From NCBI GenBank assembly GCA_020638495.1, contig JACKIN010000006.1, forward strand, positions 1 to 64,000: a stretch of DNA of 64,000 nucleotides, given 5' to 3'. Position numbers and translations under genes: made by a program. Under the pieces are notes generated by a model. The model made no database searches. It was not told where the DNA came from and saw only the letters and a program-made list of their open reading frames with translations. Source of the stretch: Geminicoccaceae bacterium (GTDB lineage: Bacteria; Pseudomonadota; Alphaproteobacteria; Geminicoccales; Geminicoccaceae). This document shows positions 8,366 through 16,591 of this stretch, piece by piece (position 1 is the stretch's first letter; each line of letters begins with the position of its first letter).

Positions 8366-9343
8366 ATGTCGAAGATCACCCTGGGGCTGGCGCTGACCAG
8401 TGCCATCGCCTTGAGCTCGCCGGCGCTCGCCGCCTATCCGGAGCAGCCCATCCAGCTCATCATCGCCTATGGGGCCGGTGGTGCGACGGACCTTTCCGGC
8501 CGGGCGCTGGCGACGGCGCTGGGGCCCAAGGTCCCGCAGCCGATCCTGCCGGTGAACCGGACGGGTGCCGGCGGGGCCACCGGCACCGCCTCGGTCGCCG
8601 CGGCCGAGCCGGACGGCTACACCATGGTGGTCGCCCGCGTCGGCTCGCACACCGTCAACCCGGCGATGAAGGACACGTTGCCCTACACGCTCGACGATTT
8701 CGACTTCGTCGCGGTCTACGAGATCAACCCGGTGGCCTGCGCGGTCGCCGCCGATTCCGACATCGACAGCATGGAGACGCTGGCCGCCCGGGTGAACGAG
8801 AACCCAGGCACCGTCTCCTACAGCTCGTCCGGCGTCGGCTCGCTCCTGCACATCGCCGGGGCCATGGCGCTGCGCTCGTTCGGCGTCGAGAACCCGGTGG
8901 AGGCGGCGATCCATCTGCCGATGGCGGGCGGCGGCGAGGCGGCGACGGCCGTGCTGGCGGGCACGGCGGACTTCATCTGCACCAACTCCTCGGCCCTTTC
9001 GAGCTTCGTCGCCAATGGTCAGCTCCGGCCGCTCATGGTCACCACGGCCGAGCCGGTGGCCGGCTTCGATGCGCCGACCTCGGCCGATCTCGGCAAGCCG
9101 GAGCTCGAGAGCCTGGTCGGCTGGTCGGGCATCGCCGGGCCCGCCGGGCTGCCGGACGAGGTCATCGAGACCTGGCGCGGCTGGCTCGAGGAGGCGGTCC
9201 AGGACCCGGGCTTCCAGGAGACGATGGACCGCTTCGGCTCGATCGTCGACCTGAAGTCGCCCGAGGATTCGGTCGCCTTCATCAACGAGCAATACCGGAT
9301 CTTCCGCGAGCTCGTCGACGAGCTCGACATGCGGGTCGAATAG
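8366..9343 (+). CDS. tctC: Tripartite tricarboxylate transporter substrate-binding protein (TctC/Bug family)
   Basis: 325 aa with a GAAGGAGG ribosome site 9 nt before the ATG. A signal peptide ends near SSPALAAYPEQP. The mature protein opens with the Bug signature YPEQPIQLIIAYGAGGATD and continues with NRTGAGGATGTASVAAAEPDGYT, which binds carboxylates in this family. It captures a periplasmic di- or tricarboxylate for the TctAB membrane subunits. It follows the hydratase beta gene by 49 nt, so the importer and enzymes are likely co-expressed. Confidence 0.9.
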   Translation: MSKITLGLALTSAIALSSPALAAYPEQPIQLIIAYGAGGATDLSGRALATALGPKVPQPILPVNRTGAGGATGTASVAAAEPDGYTMVVARVGSHTVNPAMKDTLPYTLDDFDFVAVYEINPVACAVAADSDIDSMETLAARVNENPGTVSYSSSGVGSLLHIAGAMALRSFGVENPVEAAIHLPMAGGGEAATAVLAGTADFICTNSSALSSFVANGQLRPLMVTTAEPVAGFDAPTSADLGKPELESLVGWSGIAGPAGLPDEVIETWRGWLEEAVQDPGFQETMDRFGSIVDLKSPEDSVAFINEQYRIFRELVDELDMRVE

Positions 9344-9344
9344 T

Positions 9345-9378
9345 CCAGGCCGGGCGGCGTCGGCCTGGCACCGGTGCC
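9345..9378 (+). promoter_or_regulatory. Intergenic hairpin after tctC
   Basis: CCAGGCCG at 9345-9352 pairs perfectly with CGGCCTGG at 9361-9368 around an 8-nt loop, directly after the tctC stop. The 12-bp palindrome GGCACCGGTGCC follows at 9367-9378. No T-run follows, so an mRNA-stabilising or attenuating stem, raising binding protein over membrane subunits, is more likely than a full terminator. Confidence 0.55.
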
Positions 9379-9411
9379 GCCCCCAACCGCCCAGCTCGAA
9401 CGGACGGTCCC

Positions 9412-9906
9412 TTGAGTGCTCCGCGAACCGATTTCTGGATCGGCGTCGGCGTCGTCGCCCTCGGCTCGGCGCTGGCGCTGGTGGCCGTGCCCGAGGGTGT
9501 CGTGTCGCCGCGCAACGTGCGCATCGCCGTGCTGTCGCCGGCCTTCTGGCCGAACATCCTGGCCTGGGTCGTGGCGCTGATGGGCCTCGTCCTCGCCCTG
9601 CAGTCGCTGCGCCCGGCGAAGACCCCGGACGAACCACACGAGGCGGCGGGTGCGATGCCCCGTCACGGTCTGCTGCGCCTCCTGGCGCTGGGGGTGGGCT
9701 CGATCGCGTTCTGCGCTTTCGCCACCAAGCTCGGCCTCGTCTGGGCGTCGATGATCGCCTTTGCCGTCGTCCTCCTGCTCACCGGAACGTCCTACCGGAT
9801 CGCCGCAGTCGTGGTGGCGATCCTCCTGCCGCTGGCACTCTATGCCTTCTTCGCCCATGTCGCCGCGGTGCCGATCCCGCAGGGCATCTTCGTGAGGCTG
9901 CCTTGA
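9412..9906 (+). CDS. tctB: Tripartite tricarboxylate transporter small membrane subunit (TctB)
   Basis: 164 aa with a TTG start (no in-frame ATG nearby). Hydrophobic segments lie at about 8-28, 42-62, 85-105 and 112-148, as expected for the four-helix TctB protein. The stretch FWIGVGVVALGSALAL and the mid-protein SPAFWPNILAW are typical. It pairs with TctA in the inner membrane. Its end overlaps the tctA start (TTGA). Confidence 0.8.
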   Translation: MSAPRTDFWIGVGVVALGSALALVAVPEGVVSPRNVRIAVLSPAFWPNILAWVVALMGLVLALQSLRPAKTPDEPHEAAGAMPRHGLLRLLALGVGSIAFCAFATKLGLVWASMIAFAVVLLLTGTSYRIAAVVVAILLPLALYAFFAHVAAVPIPQGIFVRLP

Positions 9907-11393
9907 GCTTCCTCGACAGCGCCGCCGCCGGCTTCGCCCTCGTCGCCCACTGGGAGAGCGTCTTCTATCTAGCCATGGGTGTCCTCGTCGGCGTCATCGC
10001 CGGGGCCGTCCCCGGCGTCTCGGCGACCATGGCGGTGGCCCTCGCGCTGCCGTTCACCTTCGCGCTCGAGCCGATCTACGGCATCCTTTTGCTGCTCGGC
10101 GTGTACAAGGGCGGCATCTTCGGCGGCTCGATCCCGGCGATCCTGATCAAGACGCCGGGCACGCCGGCCTCCTCGGCCACGACGCTCGACGGCTATCCCA
10201 TGGCCGAGCGGGGCGAGGCGGGGCGCGCGCTCGGCATGGCGCTCTATGCCTCCTGCATCGCCGATCTCATCTCGAACCTGAGCCTGATCCTGCTCGCCGG
10301 CTGGCTCGCCTCGTTCGCCTTGAGCTTCGGCCCGCCGGAGTTCTTCACCCTCATCCTCTTCTCGCTCACCATCATCGCCGGCGTCTCGGGCGAGAGCCTG
10401 GTCAAGGGCCTGATCGCCGCCGCCAGCGGGCTCCTGCTCGCCACGGTCGGGCTCGACCTCGTCTATGGCACGGACCGCTTCAGCTTCGGCGATCCGAACC
10501 TCATGGGCGGGCTGAACTTCATCGCGGTGCTGATCGGCCTCTTCGCCCTGCCGGAGATCATCGACTTCGTCTTCAGGCCCAAAGAGGAGCACCACCAGGC
10601 GCGGCAGCTCGGCGGAAGGTGGGCGACGCTCGCCGACGTCAGGCGCTGCCTCAGGTCGATCATCCGGGGCAGCTTCATCGGCGTCTTCCTGGGGGCCATT
10701 CCGGGCATCGGCGGGGCGCCCGCCGCCTTCCTCAGCTATGCCGAGGCGCAGCGCAACTCGCCCAACCGGGACAATTTCGGCAAGGGCGAGATCGAGGGCG
10801 TGGCGGCGGCCGAGGCCGGCAACAACGGCGTCTGCGGGGCGACGCTGATCCCGCTGCTCTCGCTCGGCATTCCGGGCGATGTCATCACGGCGATCATCAT
10901 CGGCGCCTTCATGATCCACGGGCTGCAGCCCGGGCCGATGCTCTTCGTCACCCATGCGCACATGGTCTACGCCCTCTTCATGGGCCTCATCCTGAGCTCG
11001 TTCCTGCTTTTCGCCATCGGCTCGGTGGCGATCCGGGCCTTTCGCTTCGTCGCCGACGTGCCGAAATCGCTCCTCGCACCATCGGTGCTGGTGCTCTGCG
11101 TCTTCGGCACCTACGCGGTCAACAACACGATCTTCGACGTCGCCGTCATGTTCGCCATGGGCTGGCTCGGCTACCTCATGCGGGTCCTGAAGATTCCGGC
11201 CGCACCCTTCCTCATCGGCTTCATCCTGGGGCCGCTGCTCGAGAACAGCTTTCGCCAGGCGATGCTGATGTCCGGCGGCTCGCCCGAGATCTTCGTGCGT
11301 GGCCCGATCACCTGGACCTTCTGGGCGCTGACCGCCCTTGCCCTCTATCTCATCGTCGCCCGGCTGAGGCAGTCCTGGCGGGCGGAAACCTAG
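9903..11393 (+). CDS. tctA: Tripartite tricarboxylate transporter large permease (TctA)
   Basis: 496 aa, about a dozen membrane segments. Family motifs are GVLVGVIAGAVPGVSATMAVALALP near the N-terminus (given as residues ~21-45), GGSIPAILIKTPGTPAS and, in the second half, GAIPGIGGAPAAFLSY and LGIPGDVITA. The TTG start overlaps tctB by 4 nt. The TAG stop (11391-11393) lies within the CTAG target duplication of the insertion sequence, so the protein is intact despite the insertion. Confidence 0.9.
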   Translation: MSFLDSAAAGFALVAHWESVFYLAMGVLVGVIAGAVPGVSATMAVALALPFTFALEPIYGILLLLGVYKGGIFGGSIPAILIKTPGTPASSATTLDGYPMAERGEAGRALGMALYASCIADLISNLSLILLAGWLASFALSFGPPEFFTLILFSLTIIAGVSGESLVKGLIAAASGLLLATVGLDLVYGTDRFSFGDPNLMGGLNFIAVLIGLFALPEIIDFVFRPKEEHHQARQLGGRWATLADVRRCLRSIIRGSFIGVFLGAIPGIGGAPAAFLSYAEAQRNSPNRDNFGKGEIEGVAAAEAGNNGVCGATLIPLLSLGIPGDVITAIIIGAFMIHGLQPGPMLFVTHAHMVYALFMGLILSSFLLFAIGSVAIRAFRFVADVPKSLLAPSVLVLCVFGTYAVNNTIFDVAVMFAMGWLGYLMRVLKIPAAPFLIGFILGPLLENSFRQAMLMSGGSPEIFVRGPITWTFWALTALALYLIVARLRQSWRAET

Positions 11394-11410
11394 CAGCGTG
11401 TTGCGGAATT
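11390..11410 (+). repeat. Left end of insertion sequence: CTAG target duplication and terminal inverted repeat
   Basis: CTAG at 11390-11393 is followed by the inward repeat CAGCGTGTTGCGGAATT (11394-11410). The right end shows CAGCGTGTTG and a similar continuation in the opposite sense, then CTAG. About 14 of 17 positions agree. Confidence 0.8.
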
Positions 11411-12861
11411 GCGAGTTTCAGCGACCCTCGAGTCCGATCACGAAGACTGCGGTCGCGACCGGTGATGGCTCGTTCTGGGGGACGATCGCGAGCCAGAGGG
11501 CTCGGTGATCGGCATCGAGCGGCATCGAGAGCCAGAACAGCCATGGATTCGCGCCCGCCCAGCGCCTTGGGGTGCCGGAGCCGGTGAGAAGCCGCATGAT
11601 CAACCCCAGATTGTAGCCGGCGATGTGGATCAGGTAGCGTTTTTGGACGTTGTCGCGACCACGCAGCCAGGTTCGGCGCATGCCGCCGCGGTCGAGGGTC
11701 AGCGCGAAGGCGCGCTCGACAATCTCGGTTCTGAGCTTGAAGGCTTGCTTGGCAACGCCGGAGAGCAGCCGGCGGCGGTTGCCGTAAACGGCGTTTCTGG
11801 CCTGGTCGTCGCCATGCCAACGCAGGATGCCACCCTTGCCGGTCGGTGGTGTCGGCTCGGCGATGCGGGTTTTCCAGGGGCTGTCGTGGAGTTCTTTCAG
11901 GCCATCACGGCTGTGGTAGCCCTTGTCGGCGACCAGTTCCGCGGGCGCCTCGGTCGTTGGTGCGCGTTCGATCGCTGCCAGGTTCCGGATGGTCTTATCG
12001 ATCGTCTTCGGCAGGGTCTTGGCATCGCCGCGGTCGGCGTGATGGACGGGAGCAGCGAGAACGGCGCCGGTGTCGAGATCGACGGCATGCTCGGGCTTGT
12101 AGGCCAGCCTGGTGCGGCCGTCCTTCATCCGGGCGATGCGGGCATCACTGTCGGTCGGGCTCTCCCAGTCCTCGTTCGACAGCTTCTTGCCGGGCCTCTT
12201 GCGATCGAGCCGGATCAGGTCGTCCGCGGTCGGCGTCTCGATGCCGCTCTCGACTGCGAGCCGCTTCAGCATCTCCCGGTAGCCTTCGCCCGTCTCCCGG
12301 CGAACGATGGCCCGCAGCGCCGCATGCGCCTCCATGGTCGAGGCATCGACCCCGATCCGCGCGCCCTTGATCAGCCCGTGCTCGGCCAGCCGCTGCAGCA
12401 CCCAGGCGAAGACCTCGTCATGCACCTCCAAGGGCAGACGCGAGCGGGTCCGCGACAGCCAGGAGTGATCCGGCACGCCCTCCCGGCTCGCCAACAGCAG
12501 GAACTCGCGCAGGCTCAGGCTGTCCGCACAACGCCACTCGATCCCCCGCTCACTGTCGATTCCCTCGAAGTAGCCCACCAGCAGCATGCGGAAGTAGCGC
12601 CCGGGCGGCAGCGACTTGCGACCCCGGGCCGCCGACGAATAATGCGGCTGGCAGAGCGTCTCGACATGCCGGTCAAAACCGGCAGCACGCAGGATCTCCT
12701 CCAGCCGGTCATAAAACGGATGACCCTGCGACCGTGGCAGCTCTGACCAGCTCAGCAATAGCTCGCTCTGCCGCTCTGACTGCCGACCCAACGCCATGCC
12801 GTCCCTCCCCGCCATCCCGCTGTCACCGAATCACGATCAGGCGGATTTCGTCAACACGCTG
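11394..12861 (-). mobile_element. Insertion sequence, 1468 bp, IS5/IS1182-like
   Basis: One transposase gene on the minus strand fills the element. Imperfect terminal inverted repeats (CAGCGTGTTG core) bound it, flanked by direct CTAG repeats at 11390-11393 and 12862-12865. A palindromic 4-bp YTAR-type target is known for the IS5 group; the size and transposase style also fit IS1182-like elements. Both ends and the transposase look intact, so it may be recent and active. Removing it restores a 10-nt gap between the tctA stop and the nitroreductase start. Confidence 0.85.
11418..12797 (-). CDS. DDE transposase, IS5/IS1182-like
   Basis: 459 aa from ATG 12797, preceded by a strong GGGAGGG ribosome site; an ATG at 12815 is possible. 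The N-terminal DUF772-like region includes GRYFRMLLVGYFEGIDSERG. Catalytic regions are RIGVDASTMEAHA (first Asp), ELVADKGYHSRDGL (second Asp) and the C-terminal VERAFALTLDRGGMRRTW (Glu). The RNase H-like nuclease cuts and joins the element ends. It reads opposite to the genes around it. Length is normal, with no frameshift seen. Confidence 0.88.
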   Translation of the reverse strand: MALGRQSERQSELLLSWSELPRSQGHPFYDRLEEILRAAGFDRHVETLCQPHYSSAARGRKSLPPGRYFRMLLVGYFEGIDSERGIEWRCADSLSLREFLLLASREGVPDHSWLSRTRSRLPLEVHDEVFAWVLQRLAEHGLIKGARIGVDASTMEAHAALRAIVRRETGEGYREMLKRLAVESGIETPTADDLIRLDRKRPGKKLSNEDWESPTDSDARIARMKDGRTRLAYKPEHAVDLDTGAVLAAPVHHADRGDAKTLPKTIDKTIRNLAAIERAPTTEAPAELVADKGYHSRDGLKELHDSPWKTRIAEPTPPTGKGGILRWHGDDQARNAVYGNRRRLLSGVAKQAFKLRTEIVERAFALTLDRGGMRRTWLRGRDNVQKRYLIHIAGYNLGLIMRLLTGSGTPRRWAGANPWLFWLSMPLDADHRALWLAIVPQNEPSPVATAVFVIGLEGR

Positions 12862-12865
12862 CTAG
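12846..12865 (+). repeat. Right end of insertion sequence: terminal inverted repeat and CTAG target duplication
   Basis: The right end reads inward as CAGCGTGTTGACGAAAT (12861 leftwards) and is followed by CTAG at 12862-12865. The last G of this CTAG is also the first base of the GGAGGG ribosome site for the nitroreductase gene. Confidence 0.8.
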
Positions 12866-12875
12866 GAGGGCGTCC

Positions 12876-13709
12876 ATGCCCGCGAAGGACATCGCCGAGC
12901 TGCTGGCCTGTCGCTTCGGCGAGGTGCCGGAGCTGGCGCCGGAGGTGGCGGGGGTGCCGCTGGCCGAAGCGCTGGCGGGGCGGGCGTCGTGCCGGGCTTT
13001 CGCGCCGCGGCCGGTGGATGTGGCGCTGCTGCGGAGCCTCGCGGCGCTGGCCTTGTGCGCGCCTTCGAAGAGTGACCTGCAGCAGGCGGATATCGTGCTC
13101 GCCACCGACCCGGAACTAAGGGCGGCCCTGGCGGCGACCGTGCCGGGCCAGGCCTGGGTGGCAGGGACGCCGGCGCTCCTGGTGGTCTGCGGCAACAACC
13201 GGCGCCAGCGGCAGGTCAGCGAGATGCGCGGTCGGGAGTTCGCCAACGATCACCTGGATGCCTTCTTCAATGCGGCCGTGGATGGCGGCATCGTGCTGGC
13301 CACGCTGGTCCTGGCGGCGGAGGCGGCGGGACTCGGCGCCTGCCCGATCAGCGGGCTGCGCGACCGGCCGGAAGAGGTCTCGGACCTGCTCGGCCTGCCG
13401 GCGCATGTCTTCCCGCTCGCCGGGCTGGCGCTGGGCTATCCGGTCCGGGAGGGCAGGATCTCGCCGCGCCTGCCGCTCGAGGTGACGGTGCACGAGAACC
13501 GCTGGTCGGAGGCGGGGACGGCCGGGCGCATGGCCGCCTATGACGCCCGCCGCCGCGAGCTCCAGCCCTATGCCAGCCAGCGCGGCCTCGACCGGTTCGG
13601 CGAGGTCTCGGACTATGGCTGGCTCGAGGACAAGGCCCGGCAATATGCGGAGCCGCAGCGCGCCGATTTCGGGGCGTTCGTCCGCCGCCGCGGCTTCCGG
13701 CTCGACTGA
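12876..13709 (+). CDS. Nitroreductase-family FMN oxidoreductase
   Basis: 277 aa. The FMN/NAD(P)H fold is signalled by RASCRAFAPRPVD (~36-48), CAPSKSDLQ (~67-75) and LAAEAAGLGACPISGLRD (~150-167). Members reduce nitro, quinone or azo groups, or flavin itself. The GGAGGG ribosome site starts in the right IS duplication, 10 nt after the position where tctA originally ended, so it was the last gene of the fumarate reductase-like/TctCBA run before the IS came in. Physiological substrate unknown. Confidence 0.8.
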   Translation: MPAKDIAELLACRFGEVPELAPEVAGVPLAEALAGRASCRAFAPRPVDVALLRSLAALALCAPSKSDLQQADIVLATDPELRAALAATVPGQAWVAGTPALLVVCGNNRRQRQVSEMRGREFANDHLDAFFNAAVDGGIVLATLVLAAEAAGLGACPISGLRDRPEEVSDLLGLPAHVFPLAGLALGYPVREGRISPRLPLEVTVHENRWSEAGTAGRMAAYDARRRELQPYASQRGLDRFGEVSDYGWLEDKARQYAEPQRADFGAFVRRRGFRLD

Positions 13710-13715
13710 CCCCGG

Positions 13716-14540
13716 CTACGGCGTCGTGCCGCGCAGGCGGGCGCTGCGGCGGCGCAGGACTTCCACGGTGGCGAGGAGCGTGGTCGAGAGGACCAGCAGC
13801 ATGACGGCGACGGCGGCAATCGCCGGGCTGACATATTCGCGGACACCCGAGAAGATCTGGCGCGGCAGGGTGCGCTGGTCGGGTGCGGCGAGGAAGAGGG
13901 CGACGACGATCTCGTCGAAGCTGGTGGCGAAGGCGAAGAGGCCGCCCGTGGCGACACCGGGCAGGATGAGCGGCAGCATGACCCGGCGGAACGCCACGAG
14001 CGGCGGGGCGCCGAGGCCGGCGGCGGCGCGCATCAGCCAGGGATCGAAGTTCTCGAGCGTGGCCGCGACCGTGATGACGACGAAGGGTGCGCCGAGCATG
14101 GCGTGGGCCAGGATCAGCCCGAGATAGGTGCCGACGAGGCCGATCTGGACGAAGAAGAAGTAGACCGCGACGGCGGTGATCACGATCGGCACGATCATGG
14201 GCGAGAGCACCAGCATCATGATCAGGCGCTTGCCCCGGAATGTCGTGCCGGCGAGGCCGAGCGCTGCCGGCACGCCGACGAGCAGGGCCAAGAGCGTGGC
14301 GAAGCAGCCGACGAAAAGGCTGTTGGCCGCGGCGTCCCGCCAGGCCTGGCTGTTCAGCACCTCGAGATACCACTGGATCGACCAGCCCGGCATGGGGAAG
14401 ACGAGCTGCGAGCCGGCGGTGAGCGAGATCGGGATGACGACGAGGATGGGGGCGAGGAGGAAGACGAGGACGAGGCCCGTGATGGTGCGGGCCAGCCAGT
14501 GCCAGCCCCGCTCCTCGAGCCTGCGGCGGAAGCCCGCCAT
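13716..14540 (-). CDS. ABC transporter permease, PotC/opine type
   Basis: 274 aa with six predicted membrane helices. The inner-membrane-component loop motif AAAGLGAPPLVAFRRVMLPL, which docks the ATPase, is clear. The start codon overlaps the stop of the upstream permease by one base, so the two are coupled. The pair resembles PotB/PotC (polyamine, putrescine or opine uptake). No ATP-binding gene lies in this cluster. It ends 6 nt from the convergent nitroreductase gene. Confidence 0.87.
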   Translation of the reverse strand: MAGFRRRLEERGWHWLARTITGLVLVFLLAPILVVIPISLTAGSQLVFPMPGWSIQWYLEVLNSQAWRDAAANSLFVGCFATLLALLVGVPAALGLAGTTFRGKRLIMMLVLSPMIVPIVITAVAVYFFFVQIGLVGTYLGLILAHAMLGAPFVVITVAATLENFDPWLMRAAAGLGAPPLVAFRRVMLPLILPGVATGGLFAFATSFDEIVVALFLAAPDQRTLPRQIFSGVREYVSPAIAAVAVMLLVLSTTLLATVEVLRRRSARLRGTTP

Positions 14541-15766
14541 CAGTGGCCGACCAGGCGCGTGGCGCCGAGCAGGCGGCCGAGAAACGCCACGGCGAGGAGC
14601 GTGGCGAGGAGGAGGAGGCTGCCGAGGGCGGCGGCCATGCCCCAGTTGCCGGCCTCGTTGAGCTGGTAGGTGACGAACCAGCTCAGCATCTGATCGCCGG
14701 GGCCGCCGACGAGGGCCGGGGTGATGTAGTAGCCGAGCGACATGATGAAGACGAGGAGCGCTCCGGCGCCGACGCCGGGCAGGGTCTGCGGCAGCCAGAC
14801 GCGGAGGAAGGCGGCCCTGGGGGCGGCGCCGAGCGACAGGGCGGCGCGCATCTGCTCGGCCGGGATGGTGCGCATCACGGCGTAGAGCGGCAGGATCATG
14901 AAGGGCAGCTGCACGTGGACCATGGCGGTCAGCGTGCCGCCGCGGTTGAAGATGAGCTGGAGCGGCTCCGCGATCAGCCCGAGCGCCTCGAGGAGCCCGT
15001 TCACCGGGCCGTTGCCCTGCAGCAGGATCACCCAGGCGGTGGTGCGGACGAGGAGCGACGTCCAGAACGGCAGGAGCACCGCGATCAGCAGGAGGTTGGT
15101 CGTGCGCTGGGGCAGCACCGCGAGCACGGCGGCGGTCGGGTAGCCGAGCAGCAGGCAGAGGGCGGTGACCTGGAGCGCGATGACGAAGGTCCGCCCCAGC
15201 AGCATGCGGTAGAGCGCCATCTCGGGCGGCACCGCCTCGACCTCGCCGGCGCTGTCGAGCTGCAGGTCGACGGTCGCGAGCAGGTTCGATGGCGTGACCG
15301 TGCCCGATTCGTTGCGCAGGCTGGTCCACCAGCCGGGCTCGCCCCACTTGCCGTCGATGGCGATCAGCGTCTCCCGCCAGGAGCCGTCCGGCACCTCGGG
15401 CAGCTTGTTGGCGGTCTTCAGGACGAGGCTGCGGTAGCCGACCCGGGCGGCGTTCAGCCGCTTGCCGAGGAGCGCCGCCCGGCCGCCCTCGCGGGCGCCG
15501 CGCAGGTCGAGGGCGAGGGCGTCGAAGACGGGGTCCGGCGGCAGACCCGTTCGGTCCCAATGCACGATCTCGGCGACCGTGCGCGGCAGGGTCTCGGGCA
15601 CGATGGCGTTGTCGACCGCGCGCCAGAGGAAGAGGACGATCGGCCCGGCGAAGGTGACGAGCACGAACAGCAGCAGCGGCAGGAGCAGGCCGGCGCGGCG
15701 CAGAAGCTGCCGGCGTCGCTGGGCGGCGAAGGCGCGGCGGGTCAGGTGCGGGTCATGGCGTAGCAT
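14540..15766 (-). CDS. ABC transporter permease, PotB type, with large periplasmic insertion
   Basis: About 408 aa from ATG 15766; ATG 15781 would add five residues, and neither has a clear ribosome site. The first helix ([21 protein letters not shown]) is followed by roughly 130 polar residues before the second helix, an insertion not found in E. coli PotB. The remaining five helices carry the coupling loop [20 protein letters not shown]. The start region overlaps the motif shared with the binding-protein promoter. Substrate is unproven. Confidence 0.85.
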
Positions 15767-15777
15767 GTGATCACCAG
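15761..15777 (+). promoter_or_regulatory. Shared promoter/operator motif, copy 1 (gntR side)
   Basis: TAGCATGTGATCACCAG. The same 17 bases, with one change, occur in the promoter of the binding-protein gene at 17691-17707 in the sense of that gene. The core TGTGATCAC is palindromic. Here the motif points toward the GntR gene and covers the start of the divergent permease gene, so a repressor bound here could act on both. Confidence 0.6.
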
Positions 15778-15793
15778 CCATGGTATGCCATGG
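15778..15793. promoter_or_regulatory. Inverted repeat CCATGG-TATG-CCATGG
   Basis: Two CCATGG hexamers flank TATG directly next to the shared motif, in the gap between the divergent permease and GntR genes. It could be a second regulator site or part of a composite operator. The binding-protein promoter has only a weaker counterpart (GCCATAG). Confidence 0.35.
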
Positions 15794-15841
15794 TGCTCAA
15801 TCAAGACGCCGACGCGGCGCGGAAGAGTCTCGGATGCGGGC

Positions 15842-16534
15842 ATGACCACGAGGCAGTTGCCGGACGAATCGGGGCCCGGGCCATTCCCGGTCCAGCGCCT
15901 GCAGCGTGCCACGCTCAACGACGAGGTCTATCACGAGCTCAGGCGGGCGATCATGTCCGGGGCCATCGAGCCCGGCTCGACCATGACCATCCGCGGGCTC
16001 GCCCAGTCCTTCGGCATCAGCCTGATGCCGGTGCGCCAGGCCCTCAACCGGCTGGTCGCCGAGCACGTCCTCGTCCTCCTCCCCAATCGCTCGGTGGCGC
16101 TGCCGCGCATCGATGCGGCACGGTTTCGCGAGATCACCCGCATTCGCGTGGCGCTCGAGGGGCTCGCCGCCGAGGAGGCCGTGGCGCATGTGGATGCGGA
16201 CGCGATTGCCCGGATGGCGGCGGCCAATGTGGCGATCGAGGCCGGGGCGGCGCCGGGCGAGGCGCTGGCGCTCAATCGCGAGTTCCATTTCACGCTCTAT
16301 GCCGCCTCGGCGATGCCGACCCTGGTCGCCATGATCGAGACCACCTGGCTGCAGGTCGGGCCTTTGCTGCACGTGCCGATCAGACGGATGATGGACGGTG
16401 CGGCTCCCCGTTCCCTGCCGGCGCATCGCCGGGTGCTGGCCGGCCTGCGCGCCGGGGACGCGGCCGAAGTGCGGGATGCGATCAGGGCGGACCTCGAGGA
16501 CGCGGCGGTCGACATCGCCGCCACGCTCGACTGA
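15842..16534 (+). CDS. GntR-family transcriptional regulator (FadR/FCD subfamily)
   Basis: 230 aa. The N-terminal winged helix has LNDEVYHELRRAIMSGAIEP and GLAQSFGISLMPVRQALNRL (~45-64). The C-terminal FCD ligand domain has the acidic and histidine residues that usually bind metal and carboxylate effectors (EITRIRVALEGLAAEEA, LNREFHFTLY, HRRVLAGL). It lies inside the importer locus, divergent from the permeases and convergent with the binding-protein gene. The 17-bp motif found at both promoters is its likely operator. Effector unknown. Confidence 0.85.
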   Translation: MTTRQLPDESGPGPFPVQRLQRATLNDEVYHELRRAIMSGAIEPGSTMTIRGLAQSFGISLMPVRQALNRLVAEHVLVLLPNRSVALPRIDAARFREITRIRVALEGLAAEEAVAHVDADAIARMAAANVAIEAGAAPGEALALNREFHFTLYAASAMPTLVAMIETTWLQVGPLLHVPIRRMMDGAAPRSLPAHRRVLAGLRAGDAAEVRDAIRADLEDAAVDIAATLD

Positions 16535-16591
16535 CGCCCGAGGGTCGGTCAGCCCCGTTCCCCGCTGCGAGTCCCCCGAGGTCGCCCCGGC

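Noticed and set aside
9367..9378. GGCACCGGTGCC palindrome as an operator
   Set aside because: It lies between tctC and tctB within an operon, next to a stem-loop, so an RNA structural role is more likely than a promoter operator.
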